Source of the DNA: Chondrus crispus
Lineage: Eukaryota; Rhodophyta; Florideophyceae; Gigartinales; Gigartinaceae
DNA: 64,000 nt
NCBI RefSeq assembly: GCF_000350225.1
Contig: NW_005179072.1
Coordinates: forward strand, 30,376 to 94,375
Direction: 5' to 3'
Shown here: piece after piece, positions 22,899 to 33,104 of the stretch
Numbering within the stretch: the first letter of the stretch is position 1
Layout: every line of letters begins with the position of its first letter
Translations under genes and position numbers: made by a program
The notes under the pieces: generated by a model
The model's database searches: none
What the model was told of the DNA's origin: nothing
The model's input: the letters and a program-made list of their open reading frames with translations, nothing else

Positions 22899-25441
22899 TC
22901 ACTCACGGCGTTGGCGCTTGGCAGAGGGCTCCGCTCTCCGCACCGCCGCGCTGGCGGGATCAGCATCGACTGCACCGTACGGTCTCTTCGCGGACACCTG
23001 GTCGCTCAAGACGGCGAGGTGGTCCTGTGCCGCACGGATCCGCGCCATCGTCTCACTGCGCAGGAGATCTTCGCCGGTGTCGCGTTGGCGGATGGCGAAC
23101 TGCAGGCCGGCCACCCACGCCCTGAGATGAGTCGCCTCGACCAGCCAGGCGCGCGCGGACTCCAAAGCCGCCGCGAGGGTGGTGGGTGCAGGGACACCCG
23201 CGTAGCCGCACTCTATCTGCAGAGCGCGCAGGGCGGCCTGCGCGTCCGGGACCAAGACGGGGGCTTTGTTCGCTGGTGCCACCACCGGAGCTCCATCGGC
23301 CGCCACCAAGGGGGTCTGCGTCCCCGTCGCGGTCATTTCGCTGACGGGGAAGACGGCGGAGCCCGGCACCGATCCGGTAGCTACCGCAGGGAGGTTATCC
23401 CCCCCGGGCTCGACAGTAGGAACCTCGCAAGGGGCCCCCACTGGGGCGGGGTCCGTGACCGGCACTTCCATGGCCGGCGTTTCCGTGGCCGGCGGTAGCG
23501 ACTCCGCAGTGGTCGCGTCGCTCACCCTAGGGGGCGTTGAGGGACCGACTGGAAGGCCCTCTCCGAGGGCGGTGTCACCCGGCATCGGTAGAACCGGCGG
23601 GGTCGACACGGGCGGAGACTCTACGGACGGTTCGGCGGAAGTTCCGGCGGAGGCAACTGCGGGGCCCCACCCGTCAGCAGAGCGATGGCCGCACCGTACG
23701 ACGGCGACCCGGCGTCCGGGAGGGGGTCGTACCAGTTGTCGGCCTCCGCCGACGTACCATCCCAATGCGGCATCCGCAGGGAGCATCCGTGGGCGCAACT
23801 GTACTACACGAAGTCTCCGCGCTCTGGAAGAGACCAGTCCAACCGCTCGGAAAAATCGAGGATGGCCTCGGCGCCAACCGGGTCGAACGACGTCCCCTCG
23901 AGAGTGGCGGCCACCCCGACCGATCCCATGAGCTGCAGAAGCCCCGCCGACAACTGGAAGAGAGAGCCTCGCTCGCCGGGTTCGTTCCCGTTCCGGCTCG
24001 CCAGGCGAGGGTCCGGACACCTTGTGAAGAACGGGACGCCGTCCCGTGCGGCGTGTAGGAAACACAGCAACGCCAGGACGGCCCACTCCGAGAGCAAGAT
24101 GGCGTCGATCAGTCGACGCATCCCGGGCGTCGCCTCTCGCCCGAAGGAACCGTCCGGCATCCACCGCGCTGCGGCATACGCCAGCACGCTGGGGGTGGGG
24201 ACGCAGAGGTACTGTGAAGTCTCCAGATTGCTCCAACCGTCGGGTAGGGCTGGGTATAGCCGCCCCCTAGCGCCTGTGGGCACGGCGAAGAATTCCGTCG
24301 TGTGCCACATGTGGAAGTAGGCATCGGCGCGGCGACACCGCAGCCGGCTCTCCTTGGCCGAATTCTCGCCCCACCGCATACGGTCGGCCACACTGTACCA
24401 CCGGTCGAACGGGCGGGGGAATGCCACCAACTGCACGTGGGGCTTAGGATCCACGTCCCCGCCGAGCCTTTCGAAGAGGTCGAACAACCGCGAATGGTAC
24501 TGGTCCTCACCCACACAGCGGATGTAGAGAAGATCCGAACGGGAATCCGCCATTACGCGGTGGGGCACGTGGACCCAGCCGGTCCTCCAAGCGGCCGAGC
24601 GGTTGTCTTTGCGGATTCGTCCGCGAGGGGAGGGCGTGCGGATACCCCGCCGCCTGGGGATGGCCCCAAACCGAGCGGCATCGGGGAAGGCCGTTCCGAT
24701 GTAAGCCTCGACGGACATCGGCGGCTGCGCCTGTGAGGGGTTGCGACCACCCCGGGGAATCCGGTGGTCTAAGTCGGCCCCGGGCAACCACCTCCGAACG
24801 GCACGAACACCCGTCCGGAGCCAGCCGGATCGCGGCGCCTCTGTCGCCGGGGGCGTGGTCGCGTACGGGTCCGGCGGTACCGGGCGGTCACCCGCCCCGG
24901 CCGTCGTCTGCCCCGTGGCTACAACCCATTCGGGGGACCGTCTCAGTACGGTCTTCTCGCCGACTTGGGGAGCCGGGGCTGAGCGCGGAGGGCGCGGCAG
25001 GGGACCCTGGACGGCGGGAGGGCCGCGCGAGGGAAGAACCGCCGCGCCCGAAGCCCGCACCCGCGGGGCTGCGATGCTCGCCGCGGGTTGACTCACGGGG
25101 CGCGCCCCCAGCGCCGGGTGAAAGGTAGGGACCGGTGCAGCCGGCGCCGTAGGGAGCTGAGCCCGAGGGGGGTGACCCCGCTCGGACGATCGGTTGTCCA
25201 TGCGGGAGGAGGACAGGGGGATGGGACGAGATGTGGAAGTGGAGATAGTGGGGTGCGTGGTGTGGGGTGATGTGGGAGAAAAGGAAAGCGTGAGGGGACC
25301 CATTGCCGCGCCAGGGGATCCGACGCAGTTAAATACCAAAAACTCCATGGGCTCCCCTATGGAGTTGGCCGTAGTCCGCCCGCGCCCCCGTGGTCGGCGC
25401 AAGCTTCTCCGTACGGATGGGACACCTTGCAAGCCGGTCAT
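22899..25441 (-). pseudogene. Antisense ORF of element B, conserved accessory protein
   Basis: Opposite in strand to gag-pol, this reading frame starts about 50 bases inside the 3' LTR and runs back toward pol. The first frame (25441-23804) has a long Pro/Ala/Ser-rich N terminus, then a globular region from about MSVEAYIGTAF to LPERGDF. It is closed by TAG at 23804, but the frame stays sensible to about 23640. A frameshift then leads into a Pro/Thr-rich linker and a helical C terminus (about 23220-22960) ending in a basic KRQRRE. The middle aligns by eye with the antisense ORF of element C through conserved W, Y, PALPD and hydrophobic blocks. I recognise no known domain. Plant Tat-lineage elements such as Grande and RIRE2 also have antisense ORFs in this position, with no similarity implied. 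Confidence 0.7.
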
Positions 25442-25474
25442 GTCAACCCCCAGCCGCTACGAGGACGTGTCGCG

Positions 25475-25491
25475 AAGTAAGGAAGGGGGTC
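25475..25491 (+). promoter_or_regulatory. 3' polypurine tract, element B
   Basis: GTAAGGAAGGGGGTC-type purine run ending directly at the right LTR (TGCGGTAC at 25492). This is the expected site of plus-strand priming. Confidence 0.8.
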
Positions 25492-26084
25492 TGCGGTACA
25501 ATTCCACACCGCGACCCCCGGTGGGAGATGAGAACCGTCGAGACGGGCGGTTACTACATTAGTAATCGTGCACGCGCCCTCTGCAAGCACAGTAGTACCT
25601 CCACCGCGTACACGTGGCACAACCGTTGGCGCCGGTCGTGGCCACGGGCACACGTGTGCGACCCGTCCGGTAAGTAATTAGCAATTAGTGGTTAATGGCA
25701 CAAATTAGCCAATTTAGTACAGTAGCTGGTATACAGTATGTAATAGCTACTGTAGCGGGACAGGTGTCCTGGCGTCCCACTTAGGGGTTAAGACCGGGGG
25801 CACCTGCCCCGTTCCAGTAAACGGGGGTAGACTCGCCTCCCTTCCCTTTACGGCTTTTTGCTAACTCCGTCCGGTTTTACCTCTAAGTCTCAGGCTTCTA
25901 ACCCGTGACCGGCCGTCCGGATCTAACACCACCGACCGGCTGCGCGTCACCGGCCACGTGAGCCTTCCCTCTTTTCGAGTCCTTCCGTACGGTTTGCGCT
26001 CGCGTGCGTTACCCAGCGGCGCACGCTCCCTTACCTCTAACCCCCCTCGTTCCGAGTGGTCGGGACGAAGGTAGGTATACCACA
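25492..26084 (+). repeat. 3' LTR of element B
   Basis: 593 bp, starts TGCGGTACAA and ends TATACCACA. It differs from the left copy at eight positions, four of them in the first 40 bases. The first base pair of the terminal inverted repeat is kept but TGTGG has become TGCGG. Confidence 0.95.
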
Positions 26085-26778
26085 CAAATCACACGAGTAC
26101 GACGAAGGCAGTTTCATTCTTGTGTTGTGGGAATCCTCCTTGGGGTAGTACCGTATCAAGTTTGGACAAGCCGATTGTGGTTGCAGGGACCGTTCGCGGT
26201 AGTGACCAAAAGTCTTGGTTCGTCTACAGGCAAAGTGTTGTGCTTACTCGTGGCACGTTTGATTTAGTTCACAGTCGAAAGACCCGCACTGGCCGACATA
26301 CAAGGGCAGCGCCCTAAGGCATTTTTAAGAAGAATACGCTTGTTCCACTCCGCCGGGAACAAGCACCAAGAACGTTTCCGAGTAATCGCTACAAACTTCC
26401 TATATTGAAAATGTGCGACCACATGCTGTTATCTGGAAAGTGCAAAATCGAGTGACACGTGTACATGACTCGACGGTCCGGACCCTCACCCCATATCACC
26501 ACATGACACGTGTAAAGTCTCAGATTTTGGGGTTCTGGGGACGAAAGTGGACTTTTGGAGGGTTATGCAAATTTGCATAAATGCCGAAAATTTGCATTTG
26601 GCCCGAACCGTTATAGGGCTACACAGGCAATATGGCAAATCTATTGGGTGTCGGTTCGAATGCTGCAATTCTGTTGGTCTGTTATTGTCCACTTATATGC
26701 AGTCATGCTGGTGATATATCTTGAATGATCGGTATACGTCTTAATTACATCATTTCGGGGGTTTGAAGTTGTTCACCA
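26085..26778. other. Unassigned sequence between element B and copia E
   Basis: Begins with the right CAAAT target duplication. No ORF over 90 codons or recognised domain. A short hairpin (GCTTGTTCC / GGGAACAAGC) lies near 26339-26366. CACGTGTA words occur as in the LTRs. Confidence 0.4.
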
Positions 26779-27650
26779 TGGTTGTAATGGGTAATTACGT
26801 GTGGCCTTGGCGCTGGACACTTGTGTGAGGTGTAAACATGTACACGTCGCCAGGTTGCTGCGTGTACGTACACTTGTACACGTCGCCTACATACGGTCCG
26901 GCGCGTGTCCGAGCATAGTACATGTGAATTAAAAGTACAACAAGTATTTCTCGCAAGAGACATGTACTTACGTGAGTATTCAGTGTACGCGTCACGCTGT
27001 ATGCGACCCTTGCATCAGCATGCGCCGTTGTACTACACTCTCGTCAGCATGCGACGTTGTACTGTGCTCTCGTTATGGTGCGCCGTTGGATGCAAGTTGA
27101 TGACAGTACTCGTGTGATTCACATCGGATATCACGTGAGATGTGTAGAAAGTCTGGATGCACATTGTTGCTATCCGTGATAGTTGTCTGGCAGTGTGTAC
27201 CGAAATTAGTAAGGTACGACACAAGGGCATGTATGGGGACTGAGATATGACAGGACTTTGCGTTGTTGGAAATAGAGAGATGCCAAGTTGTTCATTGCGC
27301 AAGAATATATTCTGTCATGTCTGGATGCAGATTGGTAAGGTGTGAAACGATTGCATGCATAGGGCCATGGCTTACAGTCACTCGAAATGTGTAGAAACTG
27401 TTGTGCACTGATAGTCAATAGTCAATTCGTAAGGTGGAAATAGAACAGTGTGGACGGGCCAGAAGAGGACCGCGCTTGGTCGCGCATATGGTGAGTACGG
27501 TTTACCAGGTGCCAAAGTAATGGGATAGTGTAACACTCCAAGTGTATAAGTATCGCCGAAAGACGGCTCCAAGTAAACCTTGGTACCAACTCCTTCACTC
27601 ACACATATCAACCTGCCCTCCTTCTTTCCCTTGCCCCTCCGAACCTACCA
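26779..27650 (+). repeat. 5' LTR of copia E (left edge uncertain)
   Basis: The right edge is secure: CCTACCA at 27650, three bases before the primer site, exactly as in copia D. The left edge is placed at TGGTTGTAAT because copia D's LTR starts TGTTGTAATT; no second LTR is available to confirm it. GTAAGGT repeats near 27212, 27336 and 27429 recall the D LTR motif. CATGTACACG-type words are frequent. Confidence 0.55.
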
Positions 27651-27653
27651 TTA

Positions 27654-27667
27654 GGTTATGGGCCCAG
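27654..27667 (+). other. Half-tRNA primer-binding site, copia E
   Basis: GGTTATGGGCCCAG is complementary to CTGGGCCCATAACC in the anticodon stem-loop of eukaryotic initiator tRNA-Met. An internal site means a tRNA fragment primes reverse transcription, as in Drosophila copia and Ty5. The spacing from the LTR is three bases. Confidence 0.88.
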
Positions 27668-28159
27668 TCCCTCGCTGTCGTTTCACTGCATGAGTCTGTC
27701 GTTCTCGTTCCGTTGTTTCTGCCGTCGTTGTCGCTGTCGTTTTCGCTGCCGTTTCTCGTTGTTCTTTCCGCTGGTCTTCTCGCTGTCGTTGTCGCTCTCG
27801 TTCTTGCCGTCGTTCTTGGTTTTGGTTTTCGCTGCTGCTGTCGTTCTTGCTCTCTTGTGTGAATTGGTTTTGGTCATCGCCCCCGCTGTCTTCGTTGTCT
27901 TCGTTCTTGGTTTGGCTTTCGTTCTTGCTGTGGTTCTTGCTGCTGTCTCTGTTTTTGGTCTTCGTCTTCGTTTCCGCTCCCGCTACCGCCGTCGTCGTCA
28001 ATCTCGCATTTGGTTTTTCTTCGTTCTCTCATGCAAAGTAAGTTTTGAGTTTCTTTCCATTTCCTACACATCTAAGTGATTGTCTTTGCACGTTTTGGTG
28101 GTTCTTAAGAGCAATAATTCCAAAATCTGTTACTGACGATTATCTTCATATTCCTTATT
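27668..28159 (+). other. Copia E leader, pyrimidine-rich degenerate repeats
   Basis: About 27670-28020 is built from degenerate GCTGTCGTT units, homologous to the leader after the D LTR. Long translations on either strand here are low complexity and not credible genes. A consensus 5' splice site (AAA/GTAAGTTTT) lies near 28037, and a possible acceptor (TTTCTTAG) near 28783, so a spliced RNA skipping the zinc-finger ORF is possible. Confidence 0.5.
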
Positions 28160-28702
28160 GTGAATACCTGTTTTTACGGGGTTGTGTTAGATCTGGAATT
28201 AGTACCGGTGCGCTCTGCGCCTGGGAAGCTGGTCACCGGTCGAACGGTTCGGACATCGGAGGTCGTATCCGTTGAGGTGCTTGAGCCTGAGGATCAACCT
28301 TCACCTCGGCTCGCGCTTCCGGGTCCGTCCTCGAGTTGCGCGCCTTATAAGATTCCTCCGGTTCCTCGCTCTGTTCCCGCACCAATAAAGAGAACTACGC
28401 ATCGAGTTTCTGCTCGGAAAGCAGCTGTTCTCGCAGATAAGCAGTTGAAGCGTGAGCGCAAGAAGAATCGTAAGGTGTGCTCCCGGTATAAGCGGTATTG
28501 CAAAGTGTGCGGCGTTAGTGGCAATAGTGCGAAGGCCTTTTACGACCACATTCAGTCTAGGTCTCATCGCATTCAAGTTGCCAACGCTAAGGAAACTCCG
28601 CATTGCATCCCTTTCAATCGCGTATTTGAATCTCACGGGCACCTGAAGTGCCACGAGAACGGTGCCGCACACTTAAAGGTAGTTTGTGAACAGAATAGTT
28701 AG
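28160..28702 (+). CDS. Zinc-finger ORF upstream of copia gag
   Basis: This 180-codon ORF lies between the primer site and gag, where copia elements normally have only a leader. After a Pro/Ser-rich first half and a Lys/Arg-rich stretch there is a U1/matrin-type zinc finger, C-x2-C-x12-H-x5-H (residues about 113-134, YCKVCG...SRSH). A second unit with the same spacing follows (about 146-169, ending CHENGAAH), but its second Cys is Phe. Such fingers bind double-stranded RNA or U1-like RNA in other proteins. It may be an element gene or a captured host exon. The start codon is uncertain; the ORF could begin upstream by splicing. Copia D has no equivalent in the part retained. Confidence 0.55.
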   Translation: MNTCFYGVVLDLELVPVRSAPGKLVTGRTVRTSEVVSVEVLEPEDQPSPRLALPGPSSSCAPYKIPPVPRSVPAPIKRTTHRVSARKAAVLADKQLKRERKKNRKVCSRYKRYCKVCGVSGNSAKAFYDHIQSRSHRIQVANAKETPHCIPFNRVFESHGHLKCHENGAAHLKVVCEQNS

Positions 28703-28874
28703 GGATTTCATCCAAATAAATTCACATATCTGTTCCCAAGTTTCTCCTAGTGCAACTTCATTGTAATCGTATCGAATTTCTTAGACGGGTGGGCTTGCCA
28801 TTGTGTTGAATATCGGTTAACGGCTTGGGATCCCCGAACGGATTTTCCAATACTTGAAGTTTATTTGCACTAAA

Positions 28875-29642
28875 ATGGAAGATCAAGGAGGAGGAGGATC
28901 CATCAGAATCGACAAACTGACGGACTCCAACTTCTACGTGTGGAAGCAGAAAATACAACTTCTGCTTGCTCTACGTGATGTTGACCAATACATCGTTGAG
29001 GGAAGAGTTCCAAGTGAGGAACGCGCGGAAGAGCGTAAGAAGTGGATCAGAGGTGACAGTAAAGCTAAAGCACTGATTGGTCTCTCCCTATCAGATGAGC
29101 ATCTTGAGCATGTACGTGATGTTGATACTGCTCATGAGATGTGGGAAGCTATTGTCAACGTGTTTGAGAGGCACACTTTGCTGAACAAACTAGCTGCACG
29201 TCGTGAGTTCTACACTGTGAAGATGCTTTCCGGTGAAAAGGTGCTTGCATACATCAATCGTGTCAAGCAGCTGGCAGCCATCCTCAAGTCAATGAGCGTA
29301 AACATCGATGACAAGGAGATGGCCATGGCAGTGCTCAACGGTCTGCCTGCCCGTTTCGAGGCTCTCATCGTTGCACTTGATGCTCTCGGTAATGAGGAAA
29401 AGATATTCAGTTTGGACTTTGTGAAAAGTCGTCTGCTGCAGGAAGAGCAACGAGCAAACATGAAGTCTAGCTCCTCACAGACATCGGCTCTGGTTAATCG
29501 TGCCCCGAACAATCGGGACATAAACGATTACAAATGCACGAACTGCGGTCATACAGGCCATACGGCAACCCGCTGCTGGGGAAAGGATTTGAATGGGCGT
29601 CGCCCGGCTCCTCCTAGCGGATATAAATCGCGTATGTCTTAG
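28875..29642 (+). CDS. Gag of copia E
   Basis: This 255-residue Gag is taken from the ATG in AAAATGG at 28875; an in-frame ATG lies seven codons upstream. It has the UBN2/copia-type Gag fold: a start with IDKLTDSNFYVWKQKIQLLL, the MWEAI-xx-VF region, a LNGLP motif, then a CCHC knuckle (C-T-N-C-x4-H-x4-C) at about 29537-29580. It would form the particle and bind RNA. The frame is open at full length. It ends in TAG (29640-29642), and the same frame continues directly as pol. Confidence 0.9.
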   Translation: MEDQGGGGSIRIDKLTDSNFYVWKQKIQLLLALRDVDQYIVEGRVPSEERAEERKKWIRGDSKAKALIGLSLSDEHLEHVRDVDTAHEMWEAIVNVFERHTLLNKLAARREFYTVKMLSGEKVLAYINRVKQLAAILKSMSVNIDDKEMAMAVLNGLPARFEALIVALDALGNEEKIFSLDFVKSRLLQEEQRANMKSSSSQTSALVNRAPNNRDINDYKCTNCGHTGHTATRCWGKDLNGRRPAPPSGYKSRMS

Positions 29643-32172
29643 CGGAAACAATCTGCATTTGTCACACAGAAACCTGATCCCGACATGGTTGTAAACAGCG
29701 TCGACTTCACATGTCTGATGTCGAAAGCTTCGCACACGATCGATATGGAGATGTTGCCTTCGTGGCTCATAGATTCAGCTTGTACAGCTCATATTACATA
29801 TGACCGATCTTTGTTTGCAACGTATGAGCCACTTGAATCCGCCTCTGTTCAGATGGGAACCAAGGCTAGTGCAAAGGTTGCCGGCCGTGGTGACGTTCAC
29901 TTGAAGTTAAATGTGAATGGCCGCATCGAACCGTGCAAGTTGACGGATGTATTGCACGTTCCGGACTTTGCGTTCTCTCTGCTCTCTGTCAGTCGAATGA
30001 CTGAACTTGGACTGAAAGTTGGGTTCGAAAATGGAAAATGCATGATCAGACGAGGCCCAACTGTAGTGGCGACTGCGACATTGGTTGGAGAACTTTACGT
30101 TCTCGACATCGTCAGTGACATCGGATCTGCACATGCTGTCACCCTGCAAACGTGGCATGAGCGCTTTGCACATGTGCATTCTCAAGGTATTGCTTCGATG
30201 ATTCGTGACAATGTGGTAAGTGGAGTCAAACTACTTGGTAATGAGGCTAACAAAATCAACAATACTGACAATGATTGCATCTCTGAAAAATGTTCTGCGT
30301 GCGTCTACGGCAAAGCCACTCGATCTGTCATCCCAAATGAGCGGTCCTCGAGGCGGGCATACTTCTGTCTAGACTTAGTTCACTCTGATGTTTGTGGCCC
30401 CCTAGAGGTGCAGTCCATTGGTGGTGCCAAGTACTTCATTACCTTCATAGATGATCACTCAAACTGGTCAGTAGTGTACCCTACCCTATGCACCATAAAT
30501 CAGAAGCATTTGAACGATACAAAATGTTTGCACAACTTGCTCAGACACACACTGGTCGCAAGATCAAAGTGCTTCGCACCGATCGAGGTGGTTGGTGAGT
30601 ATCTGTCCACGGAGTTTAAGTCTTTTCTGATTGCAAATGGTACTCAGCATCAAATGACGACCGCGTACACACCGGAGCAAAATGGCGTCGCCGAACGACT
30701 GAACAGAACTTTGGTAAACTTGGTGCGCTCCATGCTAGCGCACAAGAAAGTTACAAAGGTGTTCTGGGCAGAAGCACTTGCCAATGCAGTGTACGTTCGA
30801 AATCGAGTCACGTCACGTGCCATTCCCCCCAAGATGACCCCATACCACTTATGGATGAAATCTGTGCCAAATGTTGGTCATTTGCGTGTTTTCGGTTCAA
30901 AGTGTTGGTATACATTACCAAAACACAACATCCAGAAACTTGACGCCCGTGCAAAGGAGGCAATGTTTCTGGGGTATGCTGAAAATACGAAAGCTTACAA
31001 GTTGTGGGATGGTGATTTGCACAAAGTGATCGTATCCAGAGATGTTACTTTTGACGAGTCCACGGGAGGCAAATCTGGTGAACCGATGGATACAAACGAG
31101 GAGGCTACAACTGATGATGACACAATCAACTTGAACATCGATGAGGAAGTTGCAGAAAATGATGCAGTGGCATCAGAAGCATCATCGCCGGATGAACAAC
31201 AAGACTCTGATGAATCCTCCAATTCCTCCCGAACTGGAGGGGAGGACGAAACCACCGAAACAGTTGACCAACACGTAGTTGAGGAAGAAACGATTGATCC
31301 GCCAACTAATCTCCGTCGGTCTACTCGCGTTCGCAAAACGCCTAGGGCGTGGTGGGCAGCAGCTTTGGTGACTGCTGGACTCCTTAGCCACGCCCATGTG
31401 ATAACGGAAATCCCAAACTCGTACAACCAAGCTATGGATTCTCCAAAAGCTCGCTTCTGGCAGAAGGGCATCGACAAAGAACTTGCTTCACAACACAAAA
31501 ACAAAACATGGACACTTGTTCCAAGATCTCAAGCATCAAACGTCCTGACGTCCAGGTGGGTTTTCGGAGTGAAGCAACTTCCTGACGAGTCCAGAAAATT
31601 GGTCGAAACTGCAAAGGGACGTCTTGTGGCACGAGGCTTTCAACAAGTAGAAGGCATCGATTACACTGAAACTTTCGCCCCTGTCATCAAGTTCACAACT
31701 ATCCGTCTGCTGCTGGCACTGGTTGCGCACTTTGACCTTGAGCTGCATCAGATGGACGTGGTGACTGCCTTCCTCAACGGTGAACTTCACGAAGAAATCT
31801 ACATGGAGCAACCTGAAGGATGCATCGACAAAGTCAAACCTGATTCGGTGTGTAAACTTTTGAAAGCAATCTATGGTCTTAAGCAAGCCCATCGCCAATG
31901 GCATAGTAAGATCGATGAGTTTCTGATCACTGAACTTGGTTTCAACACTACACGCAGCGACCCATGTCTTTACATTCGACGTCAAGGCAATGTCATCATG
32001 ATTATCGCGTTGTATGTGGACGATCTGCTGCTATCCCGAAGTGACTTGGAGGCCATATTATGGATGAAAAATGAACTCAACAAACAATTCGATATGAAAG
32101 ACCTTGGCAAAGCGAAGACTTGTATTGGTCTAGAGATCGACCGTATACGTTCTAAACACGTCCTGACCGTCA
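29643..32172 (+). pseudogene. Copia E Pol: protease, integrase, partial RT
   Basis: In frame with gag after a single TAG. The protease motif reads LIDSACT where copia usually has DSG. A gag-pre-integrase domain (WHERFAH) and integrase core follow, with catalytic D at DVCGP and IDDHSN. Between about 30480 and 30595 two compensating indels scramble the frame across the second catalytic Asp, although the PEQNGVAERL motif is restored afterwards. RT is intact to YVDD (32013-32024) and stops at 32172, where element C is inserted. Acidic/Ser-rich linkers lie at 31080-31280. The element is therefore dead for integration and reverse transcription. Confidence 0.92.
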
Positions 32173-32794
32173 TGTAGCATAAACCCCCAGTCGCGTTGGG
32201 GGTTTAGCTGTGGTTCTTCGAAGACCTGTGTACGCGGGAGAGGACAAAAACACACACACCAGAAAAGAACGCGGGCGGTGGTAGCGTGGTAGAGCGGCGG
32301 GGAGCGGACGCGAACACAGTACGCGGTAGAGCGGTTCGACGCGCTCGACGCCCCGGGGCGGCGCTAGTTAGCGTTCTAGCACCGACGGGCGGAGGCAGAT
32401 CCAGCTCGCGCGCGTACGTTCGCGACCGCTACCCGCGTTAGTTTCTAGTTAACGCGCTCGCGTTAAGAGAACGCGTTTAGAATAAGCGGACGGGGTTAGA
32501 CCTGCGGTGGAGGATCTGGTACCAAGCCCGTGCTTGTCCTTCTCCTCCCTCCGCCGCCGGCCGCCCTGTCATTTAATATACAAGTAAATAATCTATCATA
32601 ACATATACTACAGTATCTAGGTAGCGCCTTACACGGTAAGCTCGCGCGCCTTACTCCGGATCGTCACGCTGTACACGTGCACAGCGAGCAGCAAGCGCGT
32701 ACTTACAGGCGCGGGTGTGCTCGCTGTAGTGCATTTTGCGGGAGTACAGTAGTCACCCTGCGCGTTCGAATAACGTCCTCGCGATTATGCTACA
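32173..32794 (-). repeat. 3' LTR of element C
   Basis: On the plus strand it runs TGTAGCATAA ... TTATGCTACA, 622 bp, and aligns end to end with 48358-48979 with ten substitutions and no gaps. A hairpin-forming CCCCCAGTCGCG...TTGGGGG lies at the left edge. CpG density is high. Confidence 0.95.
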
Positions 32795-32829
32795 GAGCCC
32801 CCCCCTCAAGGGTGAACGTCCGCGTTCAC
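32795..32829 (-). promoter_or_regulatory. 3' polypurine tract with palindrome, element C
   Basis: On the sense strand the palindrome GTGAACGCGGACGTTCAC (32812-32829) is followed by six bases and a run of eight G (32798-32805), ending three bases before the 3' LTR. It is nearly the same cassette as at the end of pol in C and A. Confidence 0.8.
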
Positions 32830-33104
32830 TCTTTTGGTAGCGCGCGGGGGGGGGTTATAGTTGAGGCCGACGACCCACGCCACGCCATATGCTGAAAATG
32901 TGCTGATGAGGTGAAAATTTGCCCTCCATTTTTTCCCCCTTTTTTTTCTTCCACAGCCACGACGGCGGCGGACGCGTCAACTGATCGAGCGCCAAAAGCT
33001 CTGCCCCACTCCCCGCTAGTCGCAGGCTGTCCTGTCGTGCAGCTGGAGGTTTTTGCTCTTGACACGCTCTCTTCCCGTCTTACCGCGCTCGGTCCTCCTC
33101 TCAG

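Larger units (their letters stand above)
13529..26084 (+). mobile_element. Ty3/gypsy chromodomain retrotransposon B, complete ends
   Basis: A 12.56-kb insertion bounded by two 593-bp LTRs and a CAAAT target duplication. Sense-strand order is LTR, primer site, gag, a 0.7-kb spacer, pol with C-terminal chromodomain, a 79-bp minisatellite, a purine tract, a long ORF on the opposite strand, polypurine tract, LTR. I count 8 differences between the LTRs (98.7% identical), so it is a fairly recent insertion. Yet gag and pol carry at least three nonsense codons and a frameshift, which suggests it was mobilised by another copy or decayed quickly. It is a different subfamily from A and C. Confidence 0.95.
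26779..32172 (+). mobile_element. Ty1/copia retrotransposon E, 3'-truncated
   Basis: Order is 5' LTR, initiator-tRNA primer site, pyrimidine-rich leader, a zinc-finger ORF, gag, and pol through protease, integrase and most of RT. It stops in RT at 32172, where the LTR of element C begins. The rest of RT, RNase H and the 3' LTR are not found on the other side of C. An in-frame stop separates gag from pol and a double frameshift disrupts integrase. Confidence 0.9.

Noticed and set aside
27651-28079. Long low-complexity ORFs on both strands in the copia E leader
   Set aside because: They follow from the GCTGTCGTT repeats and have no domain or start context.
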